A stretch of DNA of 64,000 nt from Methanohalobium evestigatum Z-7303 (GTDB taxonomy: Archaea > Halobacteriota > Methanosarcinia > Methanosarcinales > Methanosarcinaceae), in the NCBI RefSeq assembly GCF_000196655.1, contig NC_014253.1, positions 2,178,318 through 2,242,317 of the forward strand, given 5' to 3'. The translations under genes and the position numbers were made by a program. The notes beneath the pieces are model-generated. The model ran no database searches. It was given only the letters and a program-made list of their open reading frames with translations, and was not told the origin of the DNA. Every line of letters begins with the position of its first letter. Within the stretch, counting starts at the first letter, position 1. Of the stretch, positions 34,832-43,708 are shown in pieces.

Positions 34832-36199
34832 TCAGTACACCTTCATGGATTTGATATTCATGAATTCATAAAAACCAAACCTTGAAAGTTCTCTACCTAC
34901 ACCACTCTTCTTAATTCCGCCAAAAGGCAACCTCGGGTCGGATTTTGTAACTGAATTAACAGAGACATTGCCTGCTTCTATATCCCTTGTCAGTCGTACC
35001 GCTTTTTCACGGTCTTCTGTCCAGATGTTTGCACCCAGTCCGAATTGGGTATCATTGGCTTCTTTTATAGCTTCCTTCTCACTGCTGACAGTAATAATCG
35101 GAGCAACCGGACCGAAAGTTTCCTCTGTAATTACTCTGGAATCTTTAGATACATTGGTAAGAATCACAGGTGAGTAATAGAAACCTTTACCTTCAGTTTT
35201 GCCACCTTCAAGTAACACTTCTGCACCCTTTGAAACTGCATCATTTACCTGTTCTTCAATCAATTTTATCTGTTTATCAGATACAAGTGGTCCTATATCG
35301 GTATTTTCATCCATCGGGTCTCCTATTGTCAGGTTTCTGGTTGCGTTTACAAATTTGGAAATGAACTCATCTGCTATACTTTCCATGACAATAAACCGCT
35401 TTGCAGATACACAACTTTGACCTGTATTGGTAAAACGACCGGCTGCAGCAGCTTCCGCCGCCTTATCAAGGTCTGCATCATCCAGTACTATAAACGGGTC
35501 GCTTCCACCAAGTTCAAGTACACATTTTTTTATGTTCTTGCCGGCTTCTTCTGCTACATTCCTGCCTGCTGATGTACTGCCTGTAAAAGATACCCCTGCT
35601 ATTTCATCTCTTCCTATCAGTGATGAGGTGGATTTCCCATCAAGAAGCAGTGTCTGGTAAACTCCTTCTGGGAATCCGGATTCTCTGAATACCCCCTCTA
35701 TTTCCAGTGCACACATGGGTACATGACTGGAATGTTTAAGAAGTATTACATTACCTCCTGCAAGTGCTGCTGCACCTACGCGTAATGCCTGCCAGAAGGG
35801 GAAATTCCAGGGCATAATAGTAAGAATTGTTCCGAGTGGTTCAAAAACAATACCAGAAGTTTCTGCATCTGTATCCACAAATTCAGGCTCTATATACTGC
35901 TTTGATTTTTCAGCAAAATGTTCAAGAACCCATGCACATTTTTCAATTTCGGATTCTGACTGCCTTATAGGCTTACCCATCTCCTTTGTAATGGTTGGAG
36001 CAAGCTCCTCTTTCCTTTCCCGGAGTTTAGCCGCAGCATTGTTCAGATATTCAGCTCTTTCAGAAACATCAAGGTTTTTCCACTGTTCAAAAGCTTCATT
36101 GGATTTTTTTAATATCCCGTCAACCTTTTCCTGTGAATAATAATTGTATTCTTTATTTACCTTTTCCGTAGCGGGATTAATAGATACTATTTTATCCAT
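34832..36199 (-). CDS. NAD(P)-dependent aldehyde dehydrogenase (succinate-semialdehyde type), copy 1
   Basis: 455 residues. TIMPWNFPFWQALRVGAAALAGGN (cofactor site), FTGSTSAGRNVAEEAG, ELGGSDPFIVLDDADLD with the general-base Glu, NTGQSCVSAKRF with the catalytic Cys, and EETFGPVAPI. Subfamily of succinate-semialdehyde/lactaldehyde dehydrogenases. GGAGG precedes the ATG by about 7 bases. It is coupled to the ALS-like gene downstream. Two segments are almost identical at DNA level to the second copy at 36796 (see findings). Confidence 0.93.
   Translation of the reverse strand: MDKIVSINPATEKVNKEYNYYSQEKVDGILKKSNEAFEQWKNLDVSERAEYLNNAAAKLRERKEELAPTITKEMGKPIRQSESEIEKCAWVLEHFAEKSKQYIEPEFVDTDAETSGIVFEPLGTILTIMPWNFPFWQALRVGAAALAGGNVILLKHSSHVPMCALEIEGVFRESGFPEGVYQTLLLDGKSTSSLIGRDEIAGVSFTGSTSAGRNVAEEAGKNIKKCVLELGGSDPFIVLDDADLDKAAEAAAAGRFTNTGQSCVSAKRFIVMESIADEFISKFVNATRNLTIGDPMDENTDIGPLVSDKQIKLIEEQVNDAVSKGAEVLLEGGKTEGKGFYYSPVILTNVSKDSRVITEETFGPVAPIITVSSEKEAIKEANDTQFGLGANIWTEDREKAVRLTRDIEAGNVSVNSVTKSDPRLPFGGIKKSGVGRELSRFGFYEFMNIKSMKVY
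35092..35259. repeat. Dehydrogenase shared DNA block A, copy 1
   Basis: About 168 bases nearly identical to 37056-37223 (constant offset of 1964 bases), within the two aldehyde dehydrogenase genes. Only scattered third-position differences are visible; flanking sequence is far more diverged. Confidence 0.8.
35445..35766. repeat. Dehydrogenase shared DNA block B, copy 1
   Basis: About 322 bases nearly identical to 37409-37730. By eye only around a dozen bases differ, several clustered in one short patch, whereas the sequence on both sides diverges abruptly. Confidence 0.85.
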
Positions 36200-36513
36200 A
36201 TTATTTCCTCCTTAATCTAATTATCAATGGTTTTAAACCAGCCAAATAACAGGCTAAAAAATTATATCTGGAGGTATCTCTATGTTCCAATTGTGAAATA
36301 CCCAATCTCCTGATACAATATAAACTACAAGACCTAGAAGCATTTATTGATTGCAAACCTTACCTCCAATCTCCCCCTTTTAGCCTGCAACCGGTATTTT
36401 ATGAACAGGCTGTTTGTCTGATATGTTTCTCCTATTATAAAAGAGATGTTTTTAATCTGGGTTTCAATATTTTTTTGTTATTCAATCGGTTAATACATCC
36501 CAAAAGATAAAAT
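36200..36513. other. Intergenic region between dehydrogenase copy 1 and the small membrane gene
   Basis: No gene seen. It contains the copy 1 promoter region and short AGCCTG/CAGGCT inverted pieces, too scattered to call. Confidence 0.5.
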
Positions 36514-36681
36514 TTATTTCTTTTGTAAAAAGTTTATATGAATCCAGTGAATCAACAGGAAAAGCAAAAGCACCGCAAATCCTGAAAACAGGATGATTAT
36601 AAAAACACATATATCAGATCCACAATTTAGTGTGTTTTTAAGAATTTCTACCACACGACCTATAATAGACAATTTGAACAT
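36514..36681 (-). CDS. Small single-pass membrane protein (55 aa)
   Basis: 55 residues. It starts MFKLSIIGRVVEILKN, has two Cys near 20 and 25, then a strong transmembrane helix (VFIIILFSGFAVLLLFLL, residues 26-43) and a basic tail ending FLQKK. GGGGGAGAG lies 6 bases ahead of the ATG, a convincing SD. It sits between the two aldehyde dehydrogenase genes on the same strand. The function is unknown; small membrane proteins often modulate transporters or respiratory complexes. Confidence 0.65.
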   Translation of the reverse strand: MFKLSIIGRVVEILKNTLNCGSDICVFIIILFSGFAVLLLFLLIHWIHINFLQKK

Positions 36682-36795
36682 ATGTAACTCTCCCCCTACA
36701 AAGATACTATCAGTTACATATCATCCTGTTATATTTTGCATAGTTTATAAATCCACTCCTTCCACTGATTTAGACTGATAACATGTCAAAAATTT

Positions 36796-38163
36796 TTAAT
36801 ATTCTTTCATTGTTTTTTTATTCATAAACTCATAAAACCCAAACTTTGACAATTCCCTACCTGTACCACTATCTTTGACCCCTCCAAAAGGTAATTGTGG
36901 TTCTGGTTTGAGGACTGAATTAACAAACACCGTCCCTGTATTCAACTGCCTGCCAATACTGTGAGCTTTTTCCTCATCTTGACTGTATATAGTTGCACCA
37001 AGCCCATAACGTGTATTATTGGCAACTTCAACGGCTTCTTCATCATTTTTAACGATAATAATCGGAGCCACTGGACCGAAAGTTTCCTCTGTAATTACTC
37101 TGGAATCTTTAGATACATTGGTAAGAACCACCGGTGAATAATAGAAACCTTTACCTTCGGTTTTGCCACCTTCAAGTAGCACTTCTGCACCCTTTGACAC
37201 TGCATCATTTACCTGTTCTTCAAGTAAACTACGCTGTTCATCCCTTACAAGTGGACCCAGTTTTGTATTCTCATCCATGGGGTCACCATGTGTATAACTT
37301 TTCATCGCTTCTACAAACCGGGATGTGAACTGCTCTGCAATACCTTCTTCTACAATAAACCGTTTGGCGGATATGCAGGTCTGTCCTGCGTTCATACACC
37401 TGCTAACAGCAGCAGCTTCCGCCGCTTTATCAAGGTCTGCATCATCCAGTATTATAAACGGGTCGCTTCCACCAAGTTCAAGTACACATTTTTTTATGTT
37501 CTTGCCGGCTTCTTCTGCTATACTCCCACCTGCGGATGTACTGCCTGTAAAAGATACCCCTGCTATTTCATCTCTTCCTATCAGTGATGATGTGGATTTC
37601 CCATCAAGAAGCAGTGTCTGGTAAACTCCTTCTGGGAATCCAGATTCTCTGAATACCCCCTCTATTTCCAGTGCACACATGGGTACATGACTGGAATGTT
37701 TAAGAAGTATTACATTACCTCCTGCAAGTGCATGTGCTGCAAAACTTATAGCTTGCCAGAAGGGGAAATTCCAAGGTTTTATACTTAAAATTATACCAAG
37801 AGGTTCAAAATAAATTCCACAGTTTTTTGCATCAGATTCTACTGGTTCAGGTTGCATTAAATTTTCTGCGTTTTTTGCAAAATAATCAAAAGTGACTGCA
37901 CATTTTTCAATTTCTCCCATTGACTGTTTTATTGGTTTCCCCATTTCTTTTGTGATAACTGTTCCAAGTTGAGATTTGCGTTTTCTCAAAACATTTGCAA
38001 CTCTGGAAAGATAAATTGCTCTCTCTGAAACTTTGAGATTGCTCCATTCCAGAAAAGCTTCTTCTGATTTTTTTAAAACCTTATCCACTTTATTCTGTGA
38101 ATACAATTCATATGTGCCATTTATCTCTTCTGTTGCGGGGTTAATGGATGTTATTGTTGTCAT
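36796..38163 (-). CDS. NAD(P)-dependent aldehyde dehydrogenase (succinate-semialdehyde type), copy 2
   Basis: 455 residues, exactly the length of copy 1. SIKPWNFPFWQAISFAAHALAGGN, FTGSTSAGGSIAEEAG, ELGGSDPFIILDDADLD, NAGQTCISAKRF (catalytic Cys) and EETFGPVAPI are intact. The N- and C-terminal thirds are diverged from copy 1, but two internal blocks are close to identical in DNA. That mosaic points to gene conversion rather than a simple recent duplication. Not coupled to an ALS-like gene. Substrate may differ from copy 1. Confidence 0.93.
   Translation of the reverse strand: MTTITSINPATEEINGTYELYSQNKVDKVLKKSEEAFLEWSNLKVSERAIYLSRVANVLRKRKSQLGTVITKEMGKPIKQSMGEIEKCAVTFDYFAKNAENLMQPEPVESDAKNCGIYFEPLGIILSIKPWNFPFWQAISFAAHALAGGNVILLKHSSHVPMCALEIEGVFRESGFPEGVYQTLLLDGKSTSSLIGRDEIAGVSFTGSTSAGGSIAEEAGKNIKKCVLELGGSDPFIILDDADLDKAAEAAAVSRCMNAGQTCISAKRFIVEEGIAEQFTSRFVEAMKSYTHGDPMDENTKLGPLVRDEQRSLLEEQVNDAVSKGAEVLLEGGKTEGKGFYYSPVVLTNVSKDSRVITEETFGPVAPIIIVKNDEEAVEVANNTRYGLGATIYSQDEEKAHSIGRQLNTGTVFVNSVLKPEPQLPFGGVKDSGTGRELSKFGFYEFMNKKTMKEY
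37056..37223. repeat. Dehydrogenase shared DNA block A, copy 2
   Basis: Partner of 35092-35259 in the second aldehyde dehydrogenase gene. Confidence 0.8.
37409..37730. repeat. Dehydrogenase shared DNA block B, copy 2
   Basis: Partner of 35445-35766 in the second aldehyde dehydrogenase gene. Confidence 0.85.
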
Positions 38164-38209
38164 GAATTTACCCTCATTTTTAAATACCTGGTTTCCTCAA
38201 CTCTCAAAT

Positions 38210-39061
38210 TTATCTGCACAAACTAAAGCACTTTCCCATCGCAAAAATTAATCTGTATATCAATATACCCGAAATTGCTGTCCACAAAGGAAGTATAGAG
38301 TTTATACTGTAATCGTCACCAAAAATTAGTACAGATACTCCTGTAAACAAAACTAATACTTGTGATATTCTTATTCGTTTAAAATCCAGTCGTTTAATAT
38401 TTAAATCATCAAAAGAACAAATTCCAGAAATTGTGAAAATATGCAGTAAAAACAATAATGATACAATTAAAATAACCAATACGTTTAAAGTTGCAGGTGT
38501 TTTTAATACAACATTTCCATTGAATATAATTATTACAGCCGATATGATAAGAGAAATAATTGTAAAATATCGATTATTTTTGTTGGGAAAATCCATGCTG
38601 CCATCCAGAAAAAAGACCAGTGATGTAATAAGAATAAATATCAATCCTCGCTGATAGGTAATCCATATGCCTAATCCTATTACAACCAATGAATCCAGAA
38701 CACCAGCATACCTTCCACTTGTTCTGTTTATAACACGCAAAATCAACAATATCCAGACCAGATCAATGATATCCGGTGAGTGGGTAATCAATGAGGATAT
38801 TAAAATAAAAATTATTCCTGCAGAAAATAAAGCAGATAACTCGTTGTCAGGGTCGAGTTCTCTTGCCAGTGCCCATGAAAGAAAGACCGATATTCCCGAT
38901 TTTATCGCCTGCAAAATACTATCATACAGTGAGTAATTATTCAACGCATAAATAACAACACCGGTTATTATAGCTGCAATAACCAGAATAAGCATTGCAA
39001 AATTTTGAGGATAAGTAGGGTCTATTGAGCGTACAACCCCACTAAAGTTACCAGGTTTCAT
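38210..39061 (-). CDS. Polytopic membrane protein of unknown function
   Basis: 283 residues with about nine predicted transmembrane helices. A conserved-looking cytoplasmic loop WALARELDPDNELSALF lies near residues 62-78 and RVINRTSGRYAGVLDSL near 108-124. The ALARELDPD loop recalls a family of uncharacterised archaeal and bacterial membrane proteins, but I cannot assign a function. It lies 12 bases downstream of the DUF5518-like gene and may be cotranscribed with it. Confidence 0.78.
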   Translation of the reverse strand: MKPGNFSGVVRSIDPTYPQNFAMLILVIAAIITGVVIYALNNYSLYDSILQAIKSGISVFLSWALARELDPDNELSALFSAGIIFILISSLITHSPDIIDLVWILLILRVINRTSGRYAGVLDSLVVIGLGIWITYQRGLIFILITSLVFFLDGSMDFPNKNNRYFTIISLIISAVIIIFNGNVVLKTPATLNVLVILIVSLLFLLHIFTISGICSFDDLNIKRLDFKRIRISQVLVLFTGVSVLIFGDDYSINSILPLWTAISGILIYRLIFAMGKCFSLCR

Positions 39062-39073
39062 TATTTTGTTAGA

Positions 39074-39418
39074 TTAACCTGATAAAAGTCCTCCTACGAT
39101 TGCTCCAAAGATTCCAAGAATTGCTGTATGTGCCACCAGTAATATTGTTAGAAGAATTGTAGATCCTGCAAAAAACGCTCCCAACAGAGGTACAAAACTA
39201 AGTATTGAACCAAGCAGTGTAGCCAGTATAACCCCGGGTATAATCATCAAAACTGTCATCAAAATCCCAACTTTAAATCCGCCCCAAGCATCCTTTGCAC
39301 CTGCATAACCTCCGATAATACCACCGATTAATGGTGCCAGTATATCTATAAACGGTAGCAAATACAGTATAATTGTGCTAACCAGACCTATTACTGCTCC
39401 TTTTAATTCATCTCCCAT
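39074..39418 (-). CDS. DUF5518-like small membrane protein
   Basis: 114 residues, very hydrophobic, three or four helices. Gly-rich segments LAPLIGGIIGGYAGAKDAWGGFKVGI and GIFGAIVGGLLSG are typical of DUF5518 proteins, abundant in halophilic archaea and methanogens. The function is unknown. Probably in an operon with the membrane protein downstream. Confidence 0.75.
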   Translation of the reverse strand: MGDELKGAVIGLVSTIILYLLPFIDILAPLIGGIIGGYAGAKDAWGGFKVGILMTVLMIIPGVILATLLGSILSFVPLLGAFFAGSTILLTILLVAHTAILGIFGAIVGGLLSG

Positions 39419-39486
39419 ATTTATACTCCATATAAATTATAAGTCGTTGTGATGATATATAAATCGTGTTTAAGCAAATTTGAAGA

Positions 39487-39502
39487 TAAATATCTATAAA
39501 TT
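39487..39502 (+). promoter_or_regulatory. Probable TATA box of the R15P isomerase gene
   Basis: TAAATATCTATAAATT is centred about 30 bases ahead of the ATG at 39525, consistent with a leaderless or very short leader mRNA. No SD is present ahead of that ATG. Confidence 0.4.
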
Positions 39503-39524
39503 CTTCCATACCCAATTATCAAAC

Positions 39525-40451
39525 ATGAACCAATTGCAGGACACCGCAGAAAAAATTCGCACAATGGAAATACGCGGTGCTGGAAGAATCGCCAGTGCCG
39601 CAGCAACAGCCATCCATGACTATGTCAAGAATCTGGATGCAGAAACCATCCAAGAATTTGATGATAAAGTTCAAAAGGCTGCAAAAATACTGGTCAACAC
39701 CCGTCCAACTGCAGTATCACTTCCCAATGCAGTCTGGATGAGTGTAAAACACAGCAAAACAAATGTCGATGATGCCAGAGAAGAAATAATAAACAATGCC
39801 AACCGTTTCATCAAGCAGGCTGATTACGCCCTTGAAAACATCGGTAAAATAGGTTCTAAACGGATACAGGATGGAGATGTGATAATGACTCACTGCAACT
39901 CCCATGCAGCTTTGTCAGCCATCACAACCGCATTTGAACAGGGCAAAAATATATCGGTAATCACTACTGAATCCAGACCCAGAAAACAGGGGCTGCTCAA
40001 TATCAAACACCTTAATGACTACAATATACCTACTACCTACATCGTTGATTCTGCTGTAAGGTCATGTATGAAGAATGTGGATAAAGTGATAGTAGGAGCA
40101 GATGCTATATCTGTCAATGGAGCTCTCATTAATAAAATAGGTACTTCACAGCTTGCTCTTGCCGCCCATGAATCCCGGGTTAACTTACTGGTTGCTGCAG
40201 AAACCTACAAATTCAGCCCCAGTACAATCCAGGGTGAGATGATAGAAATAGAAGACCGTCCTACCGATGAAGTCATTAACCCTGATGAATTAAGGGATTT
40301 ACCTTATGTAGAGGTCAAAAACCCTGCATTTGATGTTACTCCTGCTGAATATATAGACCTTATAATCACAGATGCAGGGGTTATTCCACCGAGTATGGCT
40401 TATTTTATAATAAAGGAATATCTGGGTTGGGAACTCGGAGATATTGATTAA
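39525..40451 (+). CDS. Ribose-1,5-bisphosphate isomerase
   Basis: 308 residues from ATG 39525, of the eIF2B/R15P isomerase family. RGAGRIASAAATAIHDY, TRPTAVSLPNAVWM, DVIMTHCNSHAAL with the catalytic Cys near residue 120, TESRPRKQG and VIVGADAISVNGALINKIGTSQLALAAH with the catalytic Asp. The enzyme converts ribose-1,5-bisphosphate to ribulose-1,5-bisphosphate in the AMP phosphorylase/type III Rubisco pathway of archaea. The in-frame ATG at 39480 lies within the likely promoter and is not favoured. Confidence 0.92.
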   Translation: MNQLQDTAEKIRTMEIRGAGRIASAAATAIHDYVKNLDAETIQEFDDKVQKAAKILVNTRPTAVSLPNAVWMSVKHSKTNVDDAREEIINNANRFIKQADYALENIGKIGSKRIQDGDVIMTHCNSHAALSAITTAFEQGKNISVITTESRPRKQGLLNIKHLNDYNIPTTYIVDSAVRSCMKNVDKVIVGADAISVNGALINKIGTSQLALAAHESRVNLLVAAETYKFSPSTIQGEMIEIEDRPTDEVINPDELRDLPYVEVKNPAFDVTPAEYIDLIITDAGVIPPSMAYFIIKEYLGWELGDID

Positions 40452-40510
40452 CCTAAATTTTCTATATCAGGGGGTCTTACTTAAAATAAAAATTAAGAAA
40501 AAATTAGAGA

Positions 40511-40860
40511 TCAGGTTTTTATCTGTCTGTTATCCAGTGCTACAAACTGTTTTTCTCCTATCTCTTCTTTTAGCGATTCCCATTTACTTTTGTTTATTAT
40601 ACATCCGGGATCGGATTCCTGAACGTCTCCATAATAGGCATACTCTCTGGCACGAAGACCCCCACATACGCTTCTATAATCACATCCCCCGCAACCTTCA
40701 TCGTATCTTTTCCTGTTTCTCATATCTTCCATAATTACGAATTCTTCCAGACTTCCAGAAAGTCATCTTCATTTATGTTACCCAGTACTTTTGGTAAAAA
40801 TACGCAAAGGATTACGTCATTGTAATTGATAAACTTAGTAACATTAGATAACTAATTTTA
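40511..40860 (-). pseudogene. Radical SAM/SPASM protein C-terminal remnant, frameshifted
   Basis: Only the 3' part of a radical SAM enzyme remains. In the 40511-40732 frame: MEDMRNRKRYDEGCGGCDYRSVCGGLRAREYAYYGD ... DPGCI, a SPASM-type auxiliary cluster domain. Immediately upstream, in another frame, VILCVFLPKVLGNINEDDFLEVWKNS matches the preceding segment of the same family (PCxFLPxxxGN), so one frameshift near 40735-40745 separates them. The radical SAM core (CxxxCxxC) is missing. The break lies at the right end of the TnpB element, so transposon activity probably caused the loss. The relatives include haem-pathway Ahb-type proteins. Confidence 0.65.
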
Positions 40861-40891
40861 TTATCAGTTACATTCGTGAGATATACTCACC

Positions 40892-40909
40892 GGGTGTAAC
40901 GCTACACCC
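40892..40909 (-). repeat. Right-end hairpin of the frameshifted TnpB element
   Basis: GGGTGTA and TACACCC form a perfect 7-bp stem with a 4-base loop, located 15 bases beyond the tnpB stop. A terminal hairpin is expected at the right end of IS200/IS605-type elements and at the 3' end of their guide RNA. Confidence 0.55.
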
Positions 40910-40924
40910 TCTATCCCATCTAAA

Positions 40925-42068
40925 TCAGGGATTGCTTTTTTTCATAATATTATAGGCACCATTTACATCGGCATTGATTATAGTGCCGTTAGATGATCGG
41001 AAAAGCCCTCTTTTAATTCTTTTACCAAGATAAGAAGTCCTTCTCTCAACTGGTTCACCATCGAGGAACGAACACTTCGATGTATAGGATTCTTCTTGCT
41101 CAATCACTTTCAATCCAACATCTTCGGCTTTGTATTTTAGTTGTTCAAGAAGTCTATGAAATGGAATCTGTGTAAACTTTTGGTTATTGCGCTTACCCAT
41201 ATACACTTCTTGTTTCCACCCTTCGTTATATCCAATGACTAGTGTGCCGATGTTGTGTTTGACACAAAAATCAATAACTCTTTTACTTGCTTTATGGAAG
41301 AAGTCATTGATTTTCAGTTTATATTTATGGTATAGTTTTTTCAGTTTTTTGCTGTTTTTTGATGCCTAATTTATCATAAATGGATTTTAGTTTTCCAGAT
41401 TTTTTGTTGTAGAACTGGTTTATTGATTTTGCGACTCCGCCCTTAATAACAATCGGTTTTTCACCGATATTATTCACCATAGTGACGATATTATTAATAC
41501 CCAAGTCGATACTGGCGATGTTTTCTTCGTTTGGATCTGGTGTTTCTAAATCCTTCTCGTAAACAATTTCACACTTATAACCAACACCCATAGGAAGAAT
41601 TCGAACTTGATTTAGTTTAGTGTCATCTGTAAGACGAGTTTCTACTTGCAGGTTCGTTTTCTTCGGTAACTTGAGGACTCCGTTTTTTATCTTACACTGT
41701 TGGTTTGTGAAAGTGAGAATATTTTCGCCATTTTTCTTTTTATATTTTGGTGGGTTGGGTTTTGAATAGTAATTTTCTGGGTTCTTTTTCCAGTCTTTAA
41801 TTGATTGGAAGAAAGATTTCCAGTTTTTATCCATCAGTTTTAGTGTCTGTTGTGCTGTTTGTGTGGGTAAAACAGAATAATTTTCAGTACCTTTTAACTG
41901 TTTATTTAGTTCTTCGTATCTTACCCAACCACCTTCATCATTTAGAGATTGTTTAACTATGAAGTTTGCCTGGTTGTATAAGTTCTTGGAAATATGACAC
42001 AACCAGCTAAGGTTTTTATCATAATTTAGGTATATCGTTTCGGTTCTTTTTACCATAACAATCTCCAT
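40925..42068 (-). pseudogene. tnpB: IS200/IS605-family TnpB (RNA-guided nuclease), frameshifted
   Basis: Two overlapping frames form one TnpB. The N-terminal part (MEIVMVKRTETIYLNYDKN ... ENIASIDLGINNIVTMV, with the first RuvC Asp) ends at 41325 after an A-rich run. The other frame continues with KLKKLYHKYKLKINDFFH ... TLVIGYNEGWKQEVYMGKR and ends YLGKRIKRGLFRSSNGTIINADVNGAYNIMKK, containing the last RuvC Asp. The shift falls in homopolymeric A runs around 41340-41370. No tnpA is present. The zinc-finger Cys pairs are reduced (single YTSKCSF), as in one TnpB subgroup. Could be dead, an error, or a programmed slip. Confidence 0.82.
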
Positions 42069-42231
42069 GATGAATATAATTGATTAATTGATTATATTTT
42101 CTGTTATCAATTCTTATATATTTTACTTATAAAGTATACTATATTTTCTTCCAGAATTTCAATTGGAAAATAAAATATACCATGAGACCATTAAAAGTAA
42201 CATAAAATAATCTCAAAGGAGGTACATCCCA

Positions 42232-42369
42232 ATGGAAAAAGGTACAGTAATGGACAGGAAAAATACAAGGTTTAGAGGAATTGCAAAACAGCAAATAAGA
42301 GAAGATGTTCTGGAAAAAATCAATGAATACCAAAACAATGAATCCAGTTCAAATAATGATAATCAGTAA
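42232..42369 (+). CDS. Small hydrophilic protein (45 aa)
   Basis: 45 residues: MEKGTVMDRKNTRFRGIAKQ, then a helix (QIREDVLEKINEY) and an Asn/Ser-rich tail. AAAGGAGGT lies 8 bases upstream of the ATG, one of the strongest SDs in the window. Basic N-terminal half and acidic C-terminal half. Not recognised. It lies between the left end of the TnpB element and the coiled-coil gene. Confidence 0.65.
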   Translation: MEKGTVMDRKNTRFRGIAKQQIREDVLEKINEYQNNESSSNNDNQ

Positions 42370-42394
42370 AAAGTAGCCTTAATAAAGACCATAT

Positions 42395-43708
42395 TTAATC
42401 TTTGATTTCGATTTGTTTATTAAATACGTATTTTAGGTCTGATTGCAACTCTTCCAGAAGTTGGTCTTTTTTCTGGTTAAGTTCATCAAGGTGTTTTCTT
42501 TCACTATCGATTTCACTTTGAACAGTATCCATTGTGTTTTTGTTGTTAGATATCTGTTTTTCCAGATTTGCTTTTTCCTTATAAACCGTAAGCCTGTCAA
42601 GTTCTATTTCAAGTTCTTCAATTCTGGATGTATAGGATAACCTCTTTTCAACAAGGTTAGAAAATTCATCCGATTCAAGCAGATGATTAACCTGTTCAAT
42701 GATGTTGTTCCCCTTTCTCTGTTTGAGACCAAGTGAGCCGTCTTCCACACGATTTTTCATATCATTAAGGAATGAGGCAAGTTTATCTTTATCCAGCAAA
42801 TGAACCTCATTATTGTTTATTTTTTCAATTACCTCTCTGAATTCAGGAGATAATGTATGTCTGTCGCTTTTATCCTGTTTTTCCATTCTGGATATGGCTT
42901 TAGATAGTGGTGCAAATAAATCCTTCAGTTCAGAATCGATGTTTAATTTTTCATCTTTTAATTTCTGGATTTCATTTTCCAGTTCTTCCGCTTTCTGGTA
43001 ATTTTCACTTGCTTTCAAAGTTTCAAGACGGGATTGTGCATCAGAAAGACTATGTTTTGATGATTCGTACTTTTTCTCAAGTTCCTGTATGTTGCTTTTT
43101 TTATCCTCTATTTGTTTTTTTATCTGATTGACCTCATCAATTTTTTCAGGAAGGTTTTCGTATATATCCAGTCTATCCTTAATGTTGTTGATTTTGTCCC
43201 CAAGATCTGAAAGTGATGAATTTATTTCTGAAAGGTCATTTGAAAGATTTTTAAAAATTTCAGGAAAAATCGGCTTAATGTAATGCTGACTTTTGATGCT
43301 GTTTTCCACACAGGTATTAAGAGTTGACGTTGCTTCTGTATAGAATCGGTGTGCTGTTGACGGGTCGATATCATATGGTATCGATATTTTATCCAGTATA
43401 ATGTTTAGATTTTTAACAAAATTTTCTTTATTGGATTGAACCGCTCTTGGAATACCTTGATTTTTAATTTCTACATTTTCAAGTTCTTTTTTATCTTTTT
43501 CAAGGCTGTCAAGATGGGTTTTGATTTCCTCATATTTTTGTGTTATATAAGGTTTCATATCGCTGAATGCATCGTTTGATTCGGATTTCATCCAGTCCTG
43601 GATCTCCTCAAGACTCAATGTGATTTTTTCTGGTTCTTCTTGTACCTCTTCATCTTTCTCTTTTTTACCAAACAGTTTTCTTAAAAAATTCAATTTAATC
43701 ACTAACAC
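42395..43708 (-). CDS. Long coiled-coil protein of unknown function
   Basis: 437 residues, rich in Lys/Glu/Leu with heptad-like segments over roughly residues 50-75, 175-260 and 345-430. A short basic start (KLNFLRKLFGKKEKDEE) may bind membranes. A less coiled middle (FYTEATSTLNTCVENSIKSQHYIKPIFPEIF) lies near 120-150. No ATPase motif, so it is not a full SMC. It may be structural or chromosome-/envelope-associated. Not recognised as a named family. Confidence 0.78.
   Translation of the reverse strand: MLVIKLNFLRKLFGKKEKDEEVQEEPEKITLSLEEIQDWMKSESNDAFSDMKPYITQKYEEIKTHLDSLEKDKKELENVEIKNQGIPRAVQSNKENFVKNLNIILDKISIPYDIDPSTAHRFYTEATSTLNTCVENSIKSQHYIKPIFPEIFKNLSNDLSEINSSLSDLGDKINNIKDRLDIYENLPEKIDEVNQIKKQIEDKKSNIQELEKKYESSKHSLSDAQSRLETLKASENYQKAEELENEIQKLKDEKLNIDSELKDLFAPLSKAISRMEKQDKSDRHTLSPEFREVIEKINNNEVHLLDKDKLASFLNDMKNRVEDGSLGLKQRKGNNIIEQVNHLLESDEFSNLVEKRLSYTSRIEELEIELDRLTVYKEKANLEKQISNNKNTMDTVQSEIDSERKHLDELNQKKDQLLEELQSDLKYVFNKQIEIKD

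Noticed and set aside
40925..42068. Treating the two TnpB frames as two separate genes
   Set aside because: They share one RuvC domain whose motifs are split between the frames, in the order of a single protein.
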